Of a stretch of DNA of 64,000 bases, positions 26,415-37,222 are shown one piece after another. This stretch comes from Shewanella aestuarii (GTDB taxonomy: Bacteria > Pseudomonadota > Gammaproteobacteria > Enterobacterales > Shewanellaceae): NCBI RefSeq assembly GCF_014647215.1, contig NZ_BMOT01000004.1, positions 1-64,000 on the forward strand, given 5' to 3'. The translations under genes and the position numbers were made by a program. The notes beneath the pieces are model-generated. The model worked only from the letters and a program-made list of their open reading frames with translations. It was not told the origin of the DNA and did not search any database. Position 1 is the first letter of the stretch, and every line of letters starts with the position of its first letter.

Positions 26415-27080
26415 ATGTTTACTTCAAAAGAAGCAAATAGTTTAAAGGCTATATTGGTTGATTCCATTAACCAGCAACGGGCACTTATTACTAAAAGCGA
26501 TACTCTAGAGACTACAGACGAGCAAGAAACCAAGCTTATTACACTGGTATCGATTCACAATAAAGTAAAAATGATGCTTAATAAGCTGCAAAAGACCCCT
26601 CCGCCATTGACTATGCCTCGGGTACTGGTCGTTGATGATGCGGAATCAATGATAGGGATCACTTGCACCATATTATCGGAAATGGGATTTAAAAAAGTAG
26701 ACAATGCCAACAGTGCAGAGAAAGCGTTAGCTAAGCTTATTGAAGCCTCAGAAAAAAAAGCGCCTTTTCAATTAGTATTAACTGATTGGGAAATGGAAGG
26801 AGATTCAGGGTTAGATTTATTAAAAAACATTCGCATTCATGAACAGCTATTAGAAACCGATGTTTTTATTATTAGTTCTCATGGGGAGCAAGCTAATATT
26901 CTTAAAGCCATTCAAGCTGGAGTAACCGGCTACATGCTAAAACCGATTAATTATAACGTGCTTAAACATAAGCTATCAGGATACTTGCCTGATCCTAATC
27001 TTCATCCTAGCGATAGTAATGATATTGTCCCGAAAGTGAATGCATTAGGTCATGCCATCAAATCAAACGCCAAGAATTAA
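26415..27080 (+). CDS. Stand-alone response regulator receiver protein with a helical N-terminal extension
   Basis: 221 residues. A REC domain (about 67-190) has the acidic pair D74/D75, phospho-acceptor D124 (LTDWEMEG), S154/S155 and K176 (YMLKP), so phosphorylation is expected. Instead of a DNA-binding output domain it has a 65-residue helical N-terminal extension and a short polar tail. The DWEM motif around the Asp resembles CheY. No histidine kinase or chemotaxis gene is adjacent. It may relay by protein contact. Confidence 0.75.
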   Translation: MFTSKEANSLKAILVDSINQQRALITKSDTLETTDEQETKLITLVSIHNKVKMMLNKLQKTPPPLTMPRVLVVDDAESMIGITCTILSEMGFKKVDNANSAEKALAKLIEASEKKAPFQLVLTDWEMEGDSGLDLLKNIRIHEQLLETDVFIISSHGEQANILKAIQAGVTGYMLKPINYNVLKHKLSGYLPDPNLHPSDSNDIVPKVNALGHAIKSNAKN

Positions 27081-27112
27081 GATTGTCTTACAGCAAGAAT
27101 TGCATAAACATT

Positions 27113-27134
27113 AAAGCCAGCTTTCGCTGGCTTT
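27113..27134. terminator. Bidirectional terminator
   Basis: AAAGCCAGC (27113-27121) and GCTGGCTTT (27126-27134), a perfect 9-bp stem with a TTTC loop, separate two convergent genes. Confidence 0.78.
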
Positions 27135-27157
27135 ATCAATGTACTAAAACAACAAGA

Positions 27158-27898
27158 CTAGAATGAATAAAGCAATGTCATATTGGTTTCAGTATCCGTG
27201 CTTTCTTTACCTTCTAAAGGCTCGCTGTTATAGCGCACAACCACAGCAAACTTCATTGCCAACGCGCCAACAATGCTGGCGGTCAGAGATGTTTCAGAAC
27301 GCGCATCTATTTTATCACCCCAATCAGCAACAAAACGTTGTTGAAACTTTGATGAGTCACTAATTTTTGTCTGGAAGTTTATCACGCCATGGGCAACAAC
27401 ACTGTCGGTAGATTCATAACCTTCAATCAATGCTGTTTCAGCATCTAAACGCTGATAAATATAACCGGGACCGATTTCAGCTTTTAAAGATGTATCAGCA
27501 TTATCAATGATTCGATGACCATAACCAGCTGAGGTGGTAGAGGTGAAATCGTAACCAGTAAAAGGATCTAATTCGTAGTTGGTATTAGCAAACAGATAGC
27601 TGCGGTCGTTAATTTGATAATCACCCTGAACACCTGCAAAGAAACGCTTAGCGGTCACTTCTTTAGTGTCTTCTTTATAAAGCCCTTCCAGTAAGTATTG
27701 GTTTTCCCAATTATCTAACTCATGCTTCATATCCAAACGCGCTTTATAAGATGATGTATCCGTATTACCTGTTGTTAAGGTTGCCCCTAACTCAGCATCT
27801 GCAGCAAATGTTTTATCACCCTCAACAAAATCACCACCGGCAAAAGCAGTACATGGCATAACCATTGATATTGCAGCAGTTAATAGCAACTTTCTCAT
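27158..27898 (-). CDS. DUF481 (YdiY-like) outer membrane beta-barrel protein
   Basis: A predicted outer-membrane protein of the DUF481 family, which contains E. coli YdiY; function unknown. From ATG 27898 (AAGGA upstream) it has a signal peptide ending AFA, then alternating amphipathic strands (ADAELGATLTTGNTDTSSYKA, typical of the family), and ends in the aromatic YSF expected of barrel proteins recognised by BAM. Length is 246. A GTG/TTG-type upstream extension of 8 residues would spoil the signal peptide and was not used. Confidence 0.8.
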   Translation of the reverse strand: MRKLLLTAAISMVMPCTAFAGGDFVEGDKTFAADAELGATLTTGNTDTSSYKARLDMKHELDNWENQYLLEGLYKEDTKEVTAKRFFAGVQGDYQINDRSYLFANTNYELDPFTGYDFTSTTSAGYGHRIIDNADTSLKAEIGPGYIYQRLDAETALIEGYESTDSVVAHGVINFQTKISDSSKFQQRFVADWGDKIDARSETSLTASIVGALAMKFAVVVRYNSEPLEGKESTDTETNMTLLYSF

Positions 27899-28010
27899 GT
27901 TATCTGATCCTTTATTTAACAATTAATCCCCTCAAAATCGTGCGCATGTTAACACTTTCGTGACTAAAATGAAAAACTCACAACCAATCAAACCCAATAT
28001 CCCATTGAGA

Positions 28011-29360
28011 TTAAAGATGATCTACTACCAAACTTTTAGTTTGCCAGCGCCCACTGCGCCAACGCCAAAGCATAGCAAGCCCACGTACCCACTCATCAAT
28101 GGCTAAAGCGACCCAAATTCCCACTAGCCCATACTCTAAATGCACACCTAGCCAATATGCTCCCGGTACAGCAATACACCACATGGAAAACACACCGACA
28201 AAGAATGGGAATTTCGCATCACCACTGGCGCGTAAAGCATTTATTACCACAAGGTTAAAGGTTCTCCCTGGCTCCATAAATAAAGTTAAAATAAACAAAG
28301 GCGCCACGAGTTGGAGTACATCCCTCTCATCTGTAAACCAAGAGACTAAATATTCGCCATATACTGCTGCAAACGCCGCAACTGAAGTGGTAACTATAAG
28401 GCCAATTTTTAAGGCTCGATAAAGTTGCGCCTCTGCAGCCTTGATGGCTTTTGCTCCGACTAAATGACCGATAATAATCTCATTGCCGATCCCAATAGAT
28501 AAACCAAATAACAAAATGAACATGCAGATCTGAAAGTACAAGGATTGCGCTGCTAACGCTTTATCGCCCATCAAACCGACAAAAGAGGTCACCACTAAAA
28601 ATTGCAGCATCCAAGATAAGTTTTCACCCGCCGCGGGCAGACCAATATGAAACACTTTTTTAAGCATTTTCCATTGAGGATTAATCATTGAAGGAATGTG
28701 AAGACGAATACCGGTATAGCGAACAAACAGCAATAACATTATGCACATGCCAATAATTCGGCCGGTAACAGTGCTAATTGCAACACCTGCTACCCCCATT
28801 TGGGGCAAGCCAAACCAGCCATATAAAAGTAATAAATTACCTATGAATGTAATCACATTCATTGCCAACGTAACCCACATAGCCTGCAATGTATGCCCAT
28901 GGGCGCGCATCGCACCAGCTATACACATAGCGACGGCTTCAGGTATCAAGCACAAACCAACAATTTGCAAATACAACTTACCGTCAGCCAATAGATGCTC
29001 AGGTAGATTCATTAAGTACAAAATAGTGCTTGCCCCAGCAATGCTCCCTAATGCTGCAACGACACCCACCCCTAAATTAAATCCAATCGATGAGTACACC
29101 ACTTCTCGGGCAGCCTGCTTATTCTTAGCCCCTAGGTATTGGGTTATTACAACGCTGGCACCAATGCTTACAAAGCTGAATAGGGTAATTGCCAACTCAA
29201 ATACCATATTACCTACAGATAATGCGGCAACACCTTGATAAGAAACGTGACTGATCATAAATGTGTTTAATGCAGCGGTAAGAAAGTGCAGTGCAAAATC
29301 AATAAACAATGGCCATGTAAGGGCAAAAAGCTTGAGGGGTTTATCTGTCGAAGTTTGCAT
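28011..29360 (-). CDS. MATE family multidrug/Na+ efflux transporter
   Basis: A cation-coupled inner-membrane exporter of the MATE (DinF/NorM) superfamily: 449 residues, about 12 hydrophobic segments in two homologous halves, with the conserved half-repeat pattern (GASVVITQYLGAKN in the first half, GNEIIIGHLVGAKA in the second). The ATG start is clear. The substrate cannot be assigned. It is preceded by about 450 non-coding bases that carry an intergenic repeat. Confidence 0.85.
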   Translation of the reverse strand: MQTSTDKPLKLFALTWPLFIDFALHFLTAALNTFMISHVSYQGVAALSVGNMVFELAITLFSFVSIGASVVITQYLGAKNKQAAREVVYSSIGFNLGVGVVAALGSIAGASTILYLMNLPEHLLADGKLYLQIVGLCLIPEAVAMCIAGAMRAHGHTLQAMWVTLAMNVITFIGNLLLLYGWFGLPQMGVAGVAISTVTGRIIGMCIMLLLFVRYTGIRLHIPSMINPQWKMLKKVFHIGLPAAGENLSWMLQFLVVTSFVGLMGDKALAAQSLYFQICMFILLFGLSIGIGNEIIIGHLVGAKAIKAAEAQLYRALKIGLIVTTSVAAFAAVYGEYLVSWFTDERDVLQLVAPLFILTLFMEPGRTFNLVVINALRASGDAKFPFFVGVFSMWCIAVPGAYWLGVHLEYGLVGIWVALAIDEWVRGLAMLWRWRSGRWQTKSLVVDHL

Positions 29361-29526
29361 AACAAAATCACTTTAATGATATAAAACAGAAATTAAACTA
29401 CATCACGCCACAGCCAATAGAAGCTAGTACGTCATGGCAGTTGGGCTTTAGCCTATCTTTAGAGATATTTTAAGGGCGGCGATAATGCGCCTTTTTGTAT
29501 GAATATACAACAGATTTGATAGTTAA

Positions 29527-29669
29527 CTTCAACTCGAGTTAGAGATGAATAACCATGATTTAAATTGAAGCATTCGGATGGGTACAGTCAAAGTTTAAAT
29601 TTGTAATGATAACAAGGTGAATGTACGCGTCGACTGCAACTAAACCCAACGCAGAGAATGTTATAAGCC
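29527..29669. repeat. Intergenic repeat, copy 1 (diverged relative of 48826-48974)
   Basis: It shares with the block at 48826-48974, in the same order and spacing, the words AGATGAATAA, TTAAA, AGCATT, CAGTCAAA, TGATAA-AAG, TACGCGTC and CAACGC. The shared right-hand core resembles that of the palindrome at 37223-37383 (GATAAC ... AACGC). Neither copy has coding potential. It lies between MATE and fba. The 29361-29526 stretch holds nothing else I recognise. Confidence 0.55.
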
Positions 29670-29733
29670 ACTGTTTTATAATTGATTACCCTCCAAATTA
29701 AGGTTAGCTAATCTCATGTTGTTAAAATAATAA

Positions 29734-29765
29734 AAAGCCCGCTTAACTAAGATTAAACGGGCTTT
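29734..29765 (-). terminator. fba terminator
   Basis: AAAGCCCG (29734-29741) and CGGGCTTT (29758-29765), extended by TTAA/TTAA with one G-U on the minus-strand RNA, are followed by TTTTTATTA on that strand. Confidence 0.85.
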
Positions 29766-29817
29766 ACTAAAAATCTGTACTCAGTGATTAAACTCGTGAT
29801 GAGTTAATAACTGTCGA

Positions 29818-30885
29818 TTAGTTATTGATTTTTGGATCTAACTCACCAGATTGATACGCTTTATACATAGCTTGTAAAGACTTAGGCTTAATTTTAGAGC
29901 CCATACCCGCACAACCAAATGCTTCATAACGTGTAGTACAAATGTCAGCCATTGCTTCCATCGACGCTTTTAAGAATTTACGAGGGTCAAATTCTGCTGG
30001 GTTTTCGGCTAAGAATTTACGCACTGCACCGGTAGATGCTAAACGCAAGTCTGTATCAATGTTAACTTTACGCACACCATGCTTAATCCCTTCAACGATT
30101 TCCTCTAAAGGTACACCGTAAGTTTCAGGGATAGCGCCGCCGTACTGGTTAATAATCTGTAGCCACTCTTGCGGGACAGAAGAGGAACCATGCATAACTA
30201 AGTGAGTGTTTGGAATGCGGGCATGGATTTCTTTAATACGATCGATACGTAATACATCGCCGGTAGGTTTACGGCTAAACTTGTAAGCACCATGGCTAGT
30301 ACCAATTGCAATCGCAAGTGCATCGACATGGGTATCAGCCACAAAGCGCGCAGCTTCTTCAGGGGTAGTTAACAGTTGGTCATGGCTTAAAATACCTTCT
30401 GCACCGACACCATCTTCTTCACCTGCCATACCGGTTTCTAAGCTACCTAAACAGCCTATTTCGCCTTCTACTGACACACCGCAAGCGTGAGCAAAAGCCA
30501 CGGTACGACGAGTAACATCAACATTGTACTCATACGATGCTGGGGTTTTACCATCAGCCATTAATGAGCCGTCCATCATTACTGATGACATACCAAGCTG
30601 AATAGAACGCTGACAGATATCGGGATCTGTGCCGTGATCTTGGTGAATACACACTGGAATATCTGGATACTGCTCAAGTGCTGCAGCCATTAAATACTTT
30701 AAAAACTGAGGGCGAGCATACTTACGTGCACCAGCAGATGCTTGAACGATGACAGGGCTGTCAGTCGCTTCGGCAGCTTGCATAATTGCACGCATTTGCT
30801 CAAGGTTATTTACGTTGAAAGCAGGTACGCCATAACCGTGCTCTGCAGCATGGTCTAGCATTTGTCGTAGAGAGATAAGAGCCAT
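29818..30885 (-). CDS. fba: Fructose-bisphosphate aldolase, class II
   Basis: A zinc-dependent aldolase interconverting fructose 1,6-bisphosphate with DHAP and glyceraldehyde 3-phosphate. From ATG 30885, with GGAGAA just upstream, it has 355 residues beginning [19 protein letters not shown], which fits the Calvin-cycle-type class II subfamily. Zinc and substrate motifs seen: CIHQDHGTD, a long GEIGCLGS segment, [10 protein letters not shown] and [10 protein letters not shown]. An upstream TTG four codons earlier was rejected. It is downstream of pgk in the glycolytic cluster. Confidence 0.96.
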   Translation of the reverse strand: MALISLRQMLDHAAEHGYGVPAFNVNNLEQMRAIMQAAEATDSPVIVQASAGARKYARPQFLKYLMAAALEQYPDIPVCIHQDHGTDPDICQRSIQLGMSSVMMDGSLMADGKTPASYEYNVDVTRRTVAFAHACGVSVEGEIGCLGSLETGMAGEEDGVGAEGILSHDQLLTTPEEAARFVADTHVDALAIAIGTSHGAYKFSRKPTGDVLRIDRIKEIHARIPNTHLVMHGSSSVPQEWLQIINQYGGAIPETYGVPLEEIVEGIKHGVRKVNIDTDLRLASTGAVRKFLAENPAEFDPRKFLKASMEAMADICTTRYEAFGCAGMGSKIKPKSLQAMYKAYQSGELDPKINN

Positions 30886-30947
30886 TTTGTTCTCCAATTA
30901 TAGGGTGATTACTCACCTAGGTCGCTATTTTTTGGATGGATTTATAT

Positions 30948-30980
30948 GTTCCTTAAACTGCAAAACGCAGTTTAAGGAAC
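30948..30980. other. Long intercistronic hairpin between pgk and fba
   Basis: GTTCCTTAAACTGC (30948-30961) and GCAGTTTAAGGAAC (30967-30980) form a perfect 14-bp stem with a 5-base loop. On the minus strand (direction of the genes) it is not followed by a T run, so it is more likely an mRNA processing or stabilising element, or an attenuating structure, than a terminator. On the plus strand it is followed by GGTTTTT. Confidence 0.7.
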
Positions 30981-31016
30981 GGTTTTTCTAATAATTATTA
31001 TGTTGTCGCTTAACGC

Positions 31017-32195
31017 TTATTTTGCGCCGCGTTGCTCTAGCATCTCAACAGCGGGTAACTTTTTACCTTCAAGAAACTCAAGGAAAGCACCACCGCCAGT
31101 TGAAATGTAGGACACTTTATCTGCGATATTGTATTTATCCACTGCCGCTAAGGTGTCACCACCGCCGGCAATAGAAAAGGCTTTTGATTCCGCAATCGCC
31201 ATCGCGATGCGCTCAGTTCCTTTACCAAATTGATCAAATTCAAACACGCCCACCGGACCATTCCACACAATGGTACCAGCCTGTTCGATAATTTTGGCTA
31301 AGGCTTCTGCGCTATCTGGGCCGATATCAAAAATCATATCGGTATCTGACACATCACTTACCGCTTTGAGGGTTGCGGTTGCTGTTGGGCTGAACTCGCT
31401 AGCAACAACTACATCTGTCGGCACAGGAATATCACCACCACGGCTTTGTGCATTAGTAACCAGACGTTTTGCTTCATCAAGTAAATCAGCTTCGTATAAT
31501 GATTTACCTACATTGTGGCCAGCCGCTGCGATAAAGGTATTAGCAATACCGCCACCGACAACAAGTTGATCAACAATTGTCGATAAACTTTCAAGTACAG
31601 TTAACTTAGTTGAGACTTTTGAGCCGCCAACAATCGCCACCAATGGACGCGCCGGATTATCCATGGCTTTAGCTAATGCATCTAATTCTTGAGCCAGTAA
31701 TGGACCCGCGCATGCGATAGGCGCATATACACCCACACCATGGGTTGATGCTTGAGCACGATGTGCTGTACCGAATGCATCCATGACATAAACGTCACAT
31801 AATGCAGCCATTTTCTTCGCTAAGGCTTCATCGTTTTTCTTCTCACCTGGATTAAAGCGTACGTTTTCAAAAACGACCACTTCACCCACTTGAGCATCAA
31901 CACCATTTAGGTACTCATTAGCTAGACGCACTGGGCAATCAAGTGCTTTTACTAAATAATCCACCACAGGTTGTAATGAAAACTCTGCATTAAACTCACC
32001 CTCAGTTGGGCGACCTAAATGTGACATCACCATTACCGCGGCACCTTTTTCAAGTGCCAGTTTAATTGTTGGTAATGCTGCACGTAAACGAGCATCACTG
32101 GTGACTACGCCATCTTTAACTGGTACGTTTAAATCTTCACGAATAAGCACTCGCTTATTTTGTAGATCCAAATCCACCATATTGATAATTGCCAT
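31017..32195 (-). CDS. pgk: Phosphoglycerate kinase
   Basis: A cytosolic glycolytic kinase: 1,3-bisphosphoglycerate + ADP = 3-phosphoglycerate + ATP. The N-terminal [13 protein letters not shown] signature, the substrate segment SHLGRPTEG, the hinge region, and the C-terminal nucleotide motifs GGSKVSTK and GGGDTLAAV are all seen. Length 392 is normal. It lies in the conserved epd-pgk-fba order with intergenic gaps of about 120 bases. Confidence 0.98.
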   Translation of the reverse strand: MAIINMVDLDLQNKRVLIREDLNVPVKDGVVTSDARLRAALPTIKLALEKGAAVMVMSHLGRPTEGEFNAEFSLQPVVDYLVKALDCPVRLANEYLNGVDAQVGEVVVFENVRFNPGEKKNDEALAKKMAALCDVYVMDAFGTAHRAQASTHGVGVYAPIACAGPLLAQELDALAKAMDNPARPLVAIVGGSKVSTKLTVLESLSTIVDQLVVGGGIANTFIAAAGHNVGKSLYEADLLDEAKRLVTNAQSRGGDIPVPTDVVVASEFSPTATATLKAVSDVSDTDMIFDIGPDSAEALAKIIEQAGTIVWNGPVGVFEFDQFGKGTERIAMAIAESKAFSIAGGGDTLAAVDKYNIADKVSYISTGGGAFLEFLEGKKLPAVEMLEQRGAK

Positions 32196-32315
32196 AATTA
32201 GCCTTTCCTCATAAATGTAAAAATAAAAAACAAAATTGGTGCAAACCGCCGATAAAATCCACGGTTAATTAATCCTTGTCGCCTTTACGTTTTAGGCATC
32301 ACATACGGCAATATA

Positions 32316-33338
32316 TTATTGACCAGAGTGCTTAGCTTGAATCATCGCCAAGCTGGTGTCGAGCATGCGGTTGGCAAAACCCCACTCGTTGTCACACCAT
32401 AAAAGTAATTTAACCAAATGACCGGCACTTACACGGGTTTGGGTTCCATCGACAATACTCGAACGTGGGTCATGATTAAAATCACATGATACTAGCGGCT
32501 CATCAGTATAGCCTAAAATGCCGTTAAAACTGCCATTAGAGGCCAATGCTAACATGTGATTGACTTGCCCAATATCAACCTTTTTATCCACGGTGACAGA
32601 CAAGTCGATAGCGGTCACATTAATGGTTGGCACACGCACAGAGATAGCTTCAAACATATCTTTCATGTGTGGCAAAATACGCTCAATTCCGCGAGCAAGT
32701 TTGGTATCAACCGGAATAATTGACTGACCCGCTGCGCGAGTGCGACGTAAATCATCGTGATAGGCATCAATTACTTGTTGATCGTTCATTGCTGAGTGAA
32801 TGGTAGTAATAGCGCCACTTTTGACACCAAAATGTTTATCTAACACCGCAATCACCGGCACGATACAATTGGTGGTACATGAAGCGTTTGACACTACAGT
32901 ATGCCCTGGGCGTAATAAATCATGATTGACGCCATAAACAATGGTGCCATCAACATCTGCTGAAGAAGGATGAGAAATCAGCACTTGCTTAGCACCAGCT
33001 TGAATATGCACTTCACATTGTTGACGATCACTTAAGCTACCAGTAGCTTCATACACTATGTCTATGTCCAATTCACCCCAAGGCAGTAAGCTCGGATCGG
33101 CTTGATTGAGCAATAAAATCGCATCATCACCGACAATAAGGTGATTATCTTTTAACCTAACTTGATGTTGAAAACGACCATGGGTGGTATCGTATTGCGT
33201 AAGGTGACAAATGGCTTCAGGTTTTGCAAGTTCATTGATTGCAACGATTTGAATCTGCTGGCGTTTACCTGATTCATATAGGGATCTAAGAATAGACCGA
33301 CCAATACGACCATAACCATTTATTGCAACTCGAATCAT
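32316..33338 (-). CDS. epd: D-erythrose-4-phosphate dehydrogenase
   Basis: A GAPDH-family NAD enzyme that oxidises erythrose 4-phosphate to 4-phosphoerythronate for pyridoxal phosphate synthesis. The Rossmann motif [10 protein letters not shown] (about 7-16) and the catalytic Cys154 in SNASCTTNC are present. Sequence features such as [20 protein letters not shown], and position between tkt and pgk as in E. coli, favour Epd (GapB) over glycolytic GapA. Length is 340. It is separated from tkt by a terminator, so it probably has its own promoter in the short gap. Confidence 0.9.
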   Translation of the reverse strand: MIRVAINGYGRIGRSILRSLYESGKRQQIQIVAINELAKPEAICHLTQYDTTHGRFQHQVRLKDNHLIVGDDAILLLNQADPSLLPWGELDIDIVYEATGSLSDRQQCEVHIQAGAKQVLISHPSSADVDGTIVYGVNHDLLRPGHTVVSNASCTTNCIVPVIAVLDKHFGVKSGAITTIHSAMNDQQVIDAYHDDLRRTRAAGQSIIPVDTKLARGIERILPHMKDMFEAISVRVPTINVTAIDLSVTVDKKVDIGQVNHMLALASNGSFNGILGYTDEPLVSCDFNHDPRSSIVDGTQTRVSAGHLVKLLLWCDNEWGFANRMLDTSLAMIQAKHSGQ

Positions 33339-33385
33339 TCCATTCCCAGCATAAAAAGAAAAGTAAATAAGGCAGAAAAATAAAA

Positions 33386-33412
33386 ACGGCCCACACTGAA
33401 AGTGTAGACCGT
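33386..33412 (-). terminator. tkt terminator
   Basis: Arms 33386-33397 and 33401-33412 form a 12-bp stem. The two positions that mismatch as DNA on the plus strand (C/A) become G-U pairs in minus-strand RNA, showing that the structure is meant for the minus strand. A TTTTTATTTTT run follows there. Confidence 0.85.
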
Positions 33413-33477
33413 CTTATTATACACAATTAAACACTTAACATATAAGCGATAATTTGAGTAAGTGACTCAGCTTATTT

Positions 33478-35472
33478 TTATGCTAATGCGTTAACTTTGT
33501 TAACGACATTTTCAACAGTAAAACCGAAGTGCTTCATTAAGTCGCCACCTGGTGCTGACTCGCCGAAGGTAGTCATACCCACAACGTCACCACCAAAGCC
33601 AACGTACTTGTACCAGTAGTCAACGTGAGCCGCTTCAATTGCGACGCGCTTGGTCACAGCTTTTGGTAATACTGACTCTTTGTAAGCTGCATCTTGCTTA
33701 TCAAATACGTTCGTTGAAGGCATAGAAACAACGCGTACTTTCTTACCTTCGTTAGCCAATACTGCTGCTGAATCAAGTGCTAGCTGCACTTCACTGCCTG
33801 TTGCAATTAAAATCACATCCGCAGTACCTTCACAATCAGAAAGTACATAACCACCTTTCGCCACGTTTGCTAATTGCTCTGCAGTACGTGATTGTGCTTT
33901 TAAGCCCTGACGGCTAAAGATTAGCGAAGTAGGTGATTTACGAGTTTCAATCGCAGACTTCCACGATACTGCGGTTTCGGCAGCATCACATGGACGCCAT
34001 ACCGTCATATTTGGTGTCATACGTAAGTTAGCAAGCTGCTCAACGGGCTGATGCGTTGGGCCATCTTCACCTTGACCAATTGAATCGTGGGTATAAACGA
34101 AGATATTTTGAATACCCATTAATGCAGACATACGAACAGCATTACGAGCATATTCCATAAACATCATGAACGTTGCACCATAATTGATGAAACCACCATG
34201 AAGTGATGCACCATTCATAATACCGCTCATACCAAATTCACGTACACCGTAGTAAATGTAGTTACCCGCTGGGTCGTCCTGAATGCCTTTAGAACCAGAC
34301 CAAAGGGTAAGGTTAGAACCCGCTAAGTCAGCGCTGCCGCCTAGAAGTTCTGGTAACATTTCACCAAAGAAACCAATTGCGTTTTGTGATGCTTTACGGC
34401 TAGCAATACCTTCGGCTTTATCTTGGCATTGTTGAATGAATGCTTGTGCTTTAGCTTCGAAATCTGCTGGTAAATCACCGTTTAATACACGACGTTCAAA
34501 TTCAGCGGCCAATGCAGGCTCTGCCACTTTATAAGCTGCAAATTTTTCATTCCATGCATTTTCATTTGTCTTGCCAGCTTCTTTAGCATCCCAACCTTTA
34601 TATACATCAGTTGGAATTTCAAATGGCGCATGTGGCCAACCTAGAAATTCGCGTGCTGCTGCAATTTCAGCATCACCGAGTGGCGCGCCGTGACAATCAT
34701 GACTGCCAGACTTGTTAGGCGAACCAAAACCAATAATCGTTTTACAACAAATCATTGTCGGCTTATCAGTTACCGATTTGGCTTCTTCAATGGCAGCGCG
34801 AATGGCGTCGCTATCATGGCCATCAACATTGGCAATGACATGCCAACCGTATGATTCAAAACGCTTAGGGGTATCATCAGTAAACCAACCTTCAACATGA
34901 CCATCGATAGAAATACCGTTGTCATCCCAAAACGCAATAAGTTTACCTAAGCCTAAAGTACCTGCTAATGAACAAGCTTCGTGTGAAATGCCTTCCATTA
35001 AACAACCATCACCTAAGAAGCAATAAGTGAAGTGATCAACGATATCAAAACCAGGACGGTTAAATTGTGCTGCTAAGGTTTTTTCAGCAATAGCCATACC
35101 GACTGCATTACTGATACCGGCACCCAATGGGCCTGTGGTGGTTTCAACGCCCGGTGTATAACCATATTCTGGGTGGCCAGGGGTTTTTGAATGTAATTGA
35201 CGGAAGTTTTTAAGTTCTTCAATTGGTAATGCATAACCAGAAAGATGCAGTAGAGAGTAGATAAGCATTGAGCCATGGCCGTTAGATAAAATGAAACGGT
35301 CACGATCTGCCCAATTTGGGTTATTCGGGTTGTGCTTTAAAAAATCATTCCATAACACTTCAGCAATATCTGCCATACCCATAGGTGCGCCTGGGTGTCC
35401 AGAATTGGCTTTTTGAACGGCATCCATACTTAACGCACGAATTGCGTTTGCGAGTTCTTTACGAGATGACAT
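33478..35472 (-). CDS. tkt: Transketolase
   Basis: A thiamine-diphosphate enzyme of the pentose phosphate pathway transferring two-carbon ketol units. ThDP-binding motif GDGCLMEG...(N)-NN-type segment [14 protein letters not shown] ... [11 protein letters not shown] (about 154-190), catalytic His region SGHPGAPMG near residue 25, pyrimidine domain with [17 protein letters not shown], and C-terminal IEAAHVDYW. Length is 664. The start ATG has AGGAGAG directly upstream. It is divergent from metK, the arrangement I recall for Shewanella. Confidence 0.97.
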   Translation of the reverse strand: MSSRKELANAIRALSMDAVQKANSGHPGAPMGMADIAEVLWNDFLKHNPNNPNWADRDRFILSNGHGSMLIYSLLHLSGYALPIEELKNFRQLHSKTPGHPEYGYTPGVETTTGPLGAGISNAVGMAIAEKTLAAQFNRPGFDIVDHFTYCFLGDGCLMEGISHEACSLAGTLGLGKLIAFWDDNGISIDGHVEGWFTDDTPKRFESYGWHVIANVDGHDSDAIRAAIEEAKSVTDKPTMICCKTIIGFGSPNKSGSHDCHGAPLGDAEIAAAREFLGWPHAPFEIPTDVYKGWDAKEAGKTNENAWNEKFAAYKVAEPALAAEFERRVLNGDLPADFEAKAQAFIQQCQDKAEGIASRKASQNAIGFFGEMLPELLGGSADLAGSNLTLWSGSKGIQDDPAGNYIYYGVREFGMSGIMNGASLHGGFINYGATFMMFMEYARNAVRMSALMGIQNIFVYTHDSIGQGEDGPTHQPVEQLANLRMTPNMTVWRPCDAAETAVSWKSAIETRKSPTSLIFSRQGLKAQSRTAEQLANVAKGGYVLSDCEGTADVILIATGSEVQLALDSAAVLANEGKKVRVVSMPSTNVFDKQDAAYKESVLPKAVTKRVAIEAAHVDYWYKYVGFGGDVVGMTTFGESAPGGDLMKHFGFTVENVVNKVNALA

Positions 35473-35882
35473 GCTCTCTCCTGCTTGTTAATGAGGTCTA
35501 GCGGGCAATTTGAAGGGATATTTTCCCCTACTAGGCGACAGGACGCAAATTAAAATTTACACAACAACTAGCCAAATCATTTCTATTGCCTGTCTCTATA
35601 CATTTATGGACAAAAAAACACTAAATCTTGGTAAAATCGAGTATTTATTAAAGCTATTGCATCGCCCCCCCCAACCAAGCTGAAGTTTTTATTGCATTGA
35701 TATTGTTTCGTAATATATATCTGCCTTTATTTTAAAATCGCATAAATTATAATGAAATCTTTAAATTTCATATTGTTAATTACGCAATATAGAAAACAGG
35801 CAAATTTCAGTTAAGATTATTTTTTGCAGCATTGCACAATTCTGTCGATTAATTCGTATAGAGGGGTGTTATCAGATTCAAT
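35473..35882. other. Divergent tkt/metK intergenic region
   Basis: About 410 AT-rich bases with no gene. It includes a short poly-C run near 35664-35672. It must hold the tkt promoter; I could not fix its hexamers. The metK control site is at its right end. Confidence 0.5.
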
Positions 35883-35894
35883 TTCGACTAGAAT

Positions 35895-35910
35895 AGACGT
35901 CTAGACGTAT
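35895..35910 (+). promoter_or_regulatory. Tandem MetJ (met) boxes overlapping the metK -10 region
   Basis: AGACGTCT (35895-35902, perfect consensus) directly abuts AGACGTAT (35903-35910, 7 of 8). A TATAAA at 35908-35913 overlaps the second box and is the likely -10. Bound MetJ with S-adenosylmethionine would block the promoter, closing a feedback loop on SAM synthase. Confidence 0.88.
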
Positions 35911-35954
35911 AAAACTTTTTATTTTTTATCAGCAAACGACGAGATTTTCCCACT

Positions 35955-37106
35955 ATGGCAAAGCACTTGTTCACTTCTGAATCAGTTTCAGAAGGTCATC
36001 CAGATAAAATCGCCGATCAGATTTCTGATGCGGTATTAGACGCAATTCTTGAGCAAGACCCGAAAGCTCGTGTTGCGTGCGAAACCTATGTTAAAACAGG
36101 CATGGTATTAGTGGGTGGCGAAGTGACCACCTCTGCTTGGGTTGATATTGAAGAAATTACCCGTAAAACGGTTCGTGATATTGGTTACACCCATTCAGAT
36201 ATGGGCTTTGATGCTGATTCTTGTGCAATCTTAAATGCGATCGGCAAACAATCACCTGACATCAACCAAGGTGTTGACCGTAGCGATCCAGCTGAGCAAG
36301 GTGCTGGCGACCAGGGATTAATGTTTGGTTATGCAAGCAACGAAACTGATGTATTGATGCCTGCTCCAATCACATATGCGCACAAACTGGTTAAACGTCA
36401 ATCAGAAGTACGTAAAGACGGGACATTACCTTGGTTACGTCCTGACGCAAAAAGCCAAGTTACCTTTGCCTATAATGAAGGTAAAATTGTTGGTATTGAT
36501 GCCGTTGTGTTATCAACGCAACACAAAGAAGAAATCAAGCAAGCTGATTTAATTGAAGCTGTGATGGAAACCATCATTAAACCAGTATTACCATCTCAAT
36601 GGTTAAATAAAGACACTAAATACTTTATCAATCCAACTGGCCGTTTTGTAATTGGTGGCCCTGTGGGTGACTGTGGTTTAACTGGTCGTAAGATCATCGT
36701 AGACACCTACGGCGGCATGGCTCGTCATGGCGGCGGTGCTTTCTCTGGTAAAGACCCTTCAAAAGTTGACCGCAGTGCGGCTTATGCTGCCCGTTATGTG
36801 GCTAAGAATATCGTTGCTGCTGGCTTAGCTGACCGTTGTGAGATCCAAGTATCTTACGCTATTGGTGTTGCAGAACCGACCTCTATCAGTATTGAAACAT
36901 TTGGTACGGGTAAAGTTTCTGAAGAAGTGTTAATCAAACTCGTGCGTCAACACTTCGAACTACGTCCTTATGGCTTAACAGCAATGCTAGATTTGGCTCG
37001 CCCTATCTATCAGCAAACTGCAGCATATGGACACTTCGGTCGTGAAGGTTTCCCATGGGAAGCGACTGACAAAGCTGAAATATTACGCGCAGACGCAGGA
37101 CTTTAA
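35955..37106 (+). CDS. metK: S-adenosylmethionine synthetase
   Basis: Makes S-adenosylmethionine from methionine and ATP. Signatures seen: N-terminal [31 protein letters not shown] (about 113-124) and the glycine-rich [19 protein letters not shown] (about 257-275). Length 383 matches E. coli. The leader carries tandem MetJ boxes. It is monocistronic with a strong terminator. Confidence 0.98.
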   Translation: MAKHLFTSESVSEGHPDKIADQISDAVLDAILEQDPKARVACETYVKTGMVLVGGEVTTSAWVDIEEITRKTVRDIGYTHSDMGFDADSCAILNAIGKQSPDINQGVDRSDPAEQGAGDQGLMFGYASNETDVLMPAPITYAHKLVKRQSEVRKDGTLPWLRPDAKSQVTFAYNEGKIVGIDAVVLSTQHKEEIKQADLIEAVMETIIKPVLPSQWLNKDTKYFINPTGRFVIGGPVGDCGLTGRKIIVDTYGGMARHGGGAFSGKDPSKVDRSAAYAARYVAKNIVAAGLADRCEIQVSYAIGVAEPTSISIETFGTGKVSEEVLIKLVRQHFELRPYGLTAMLDLARPIYQQTAAYGHFGREGFPWEATDKAEILRADAGL

Positions 37107-37127
37107 CTGTTCGCCTTTGCATCGTGA

Positions 37128-37153
37128 AAAACCGCCATAACGGCGGTTTTTTT
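37128..37153 (+). terminator. metK terminator
   Basis: AAAAACCGCC pairs with GGCGGTTTTT around ATAAC, ending in a T run. Confidence 0.88.
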
Positions 37154-37222
37154 ATGGCAATTTTATAGTGAATGTAGCGTTTCAGAAATGACTTAAAACC
37201 ATGTAAAAGTTATCACTATCTA

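Noticed and set aside
28741..29238. A 165-codon plus-strand frame inside the MATE gene
   Set aside because: Antisense shadow of a conserved transporter; composition is that of complemented TM codons.
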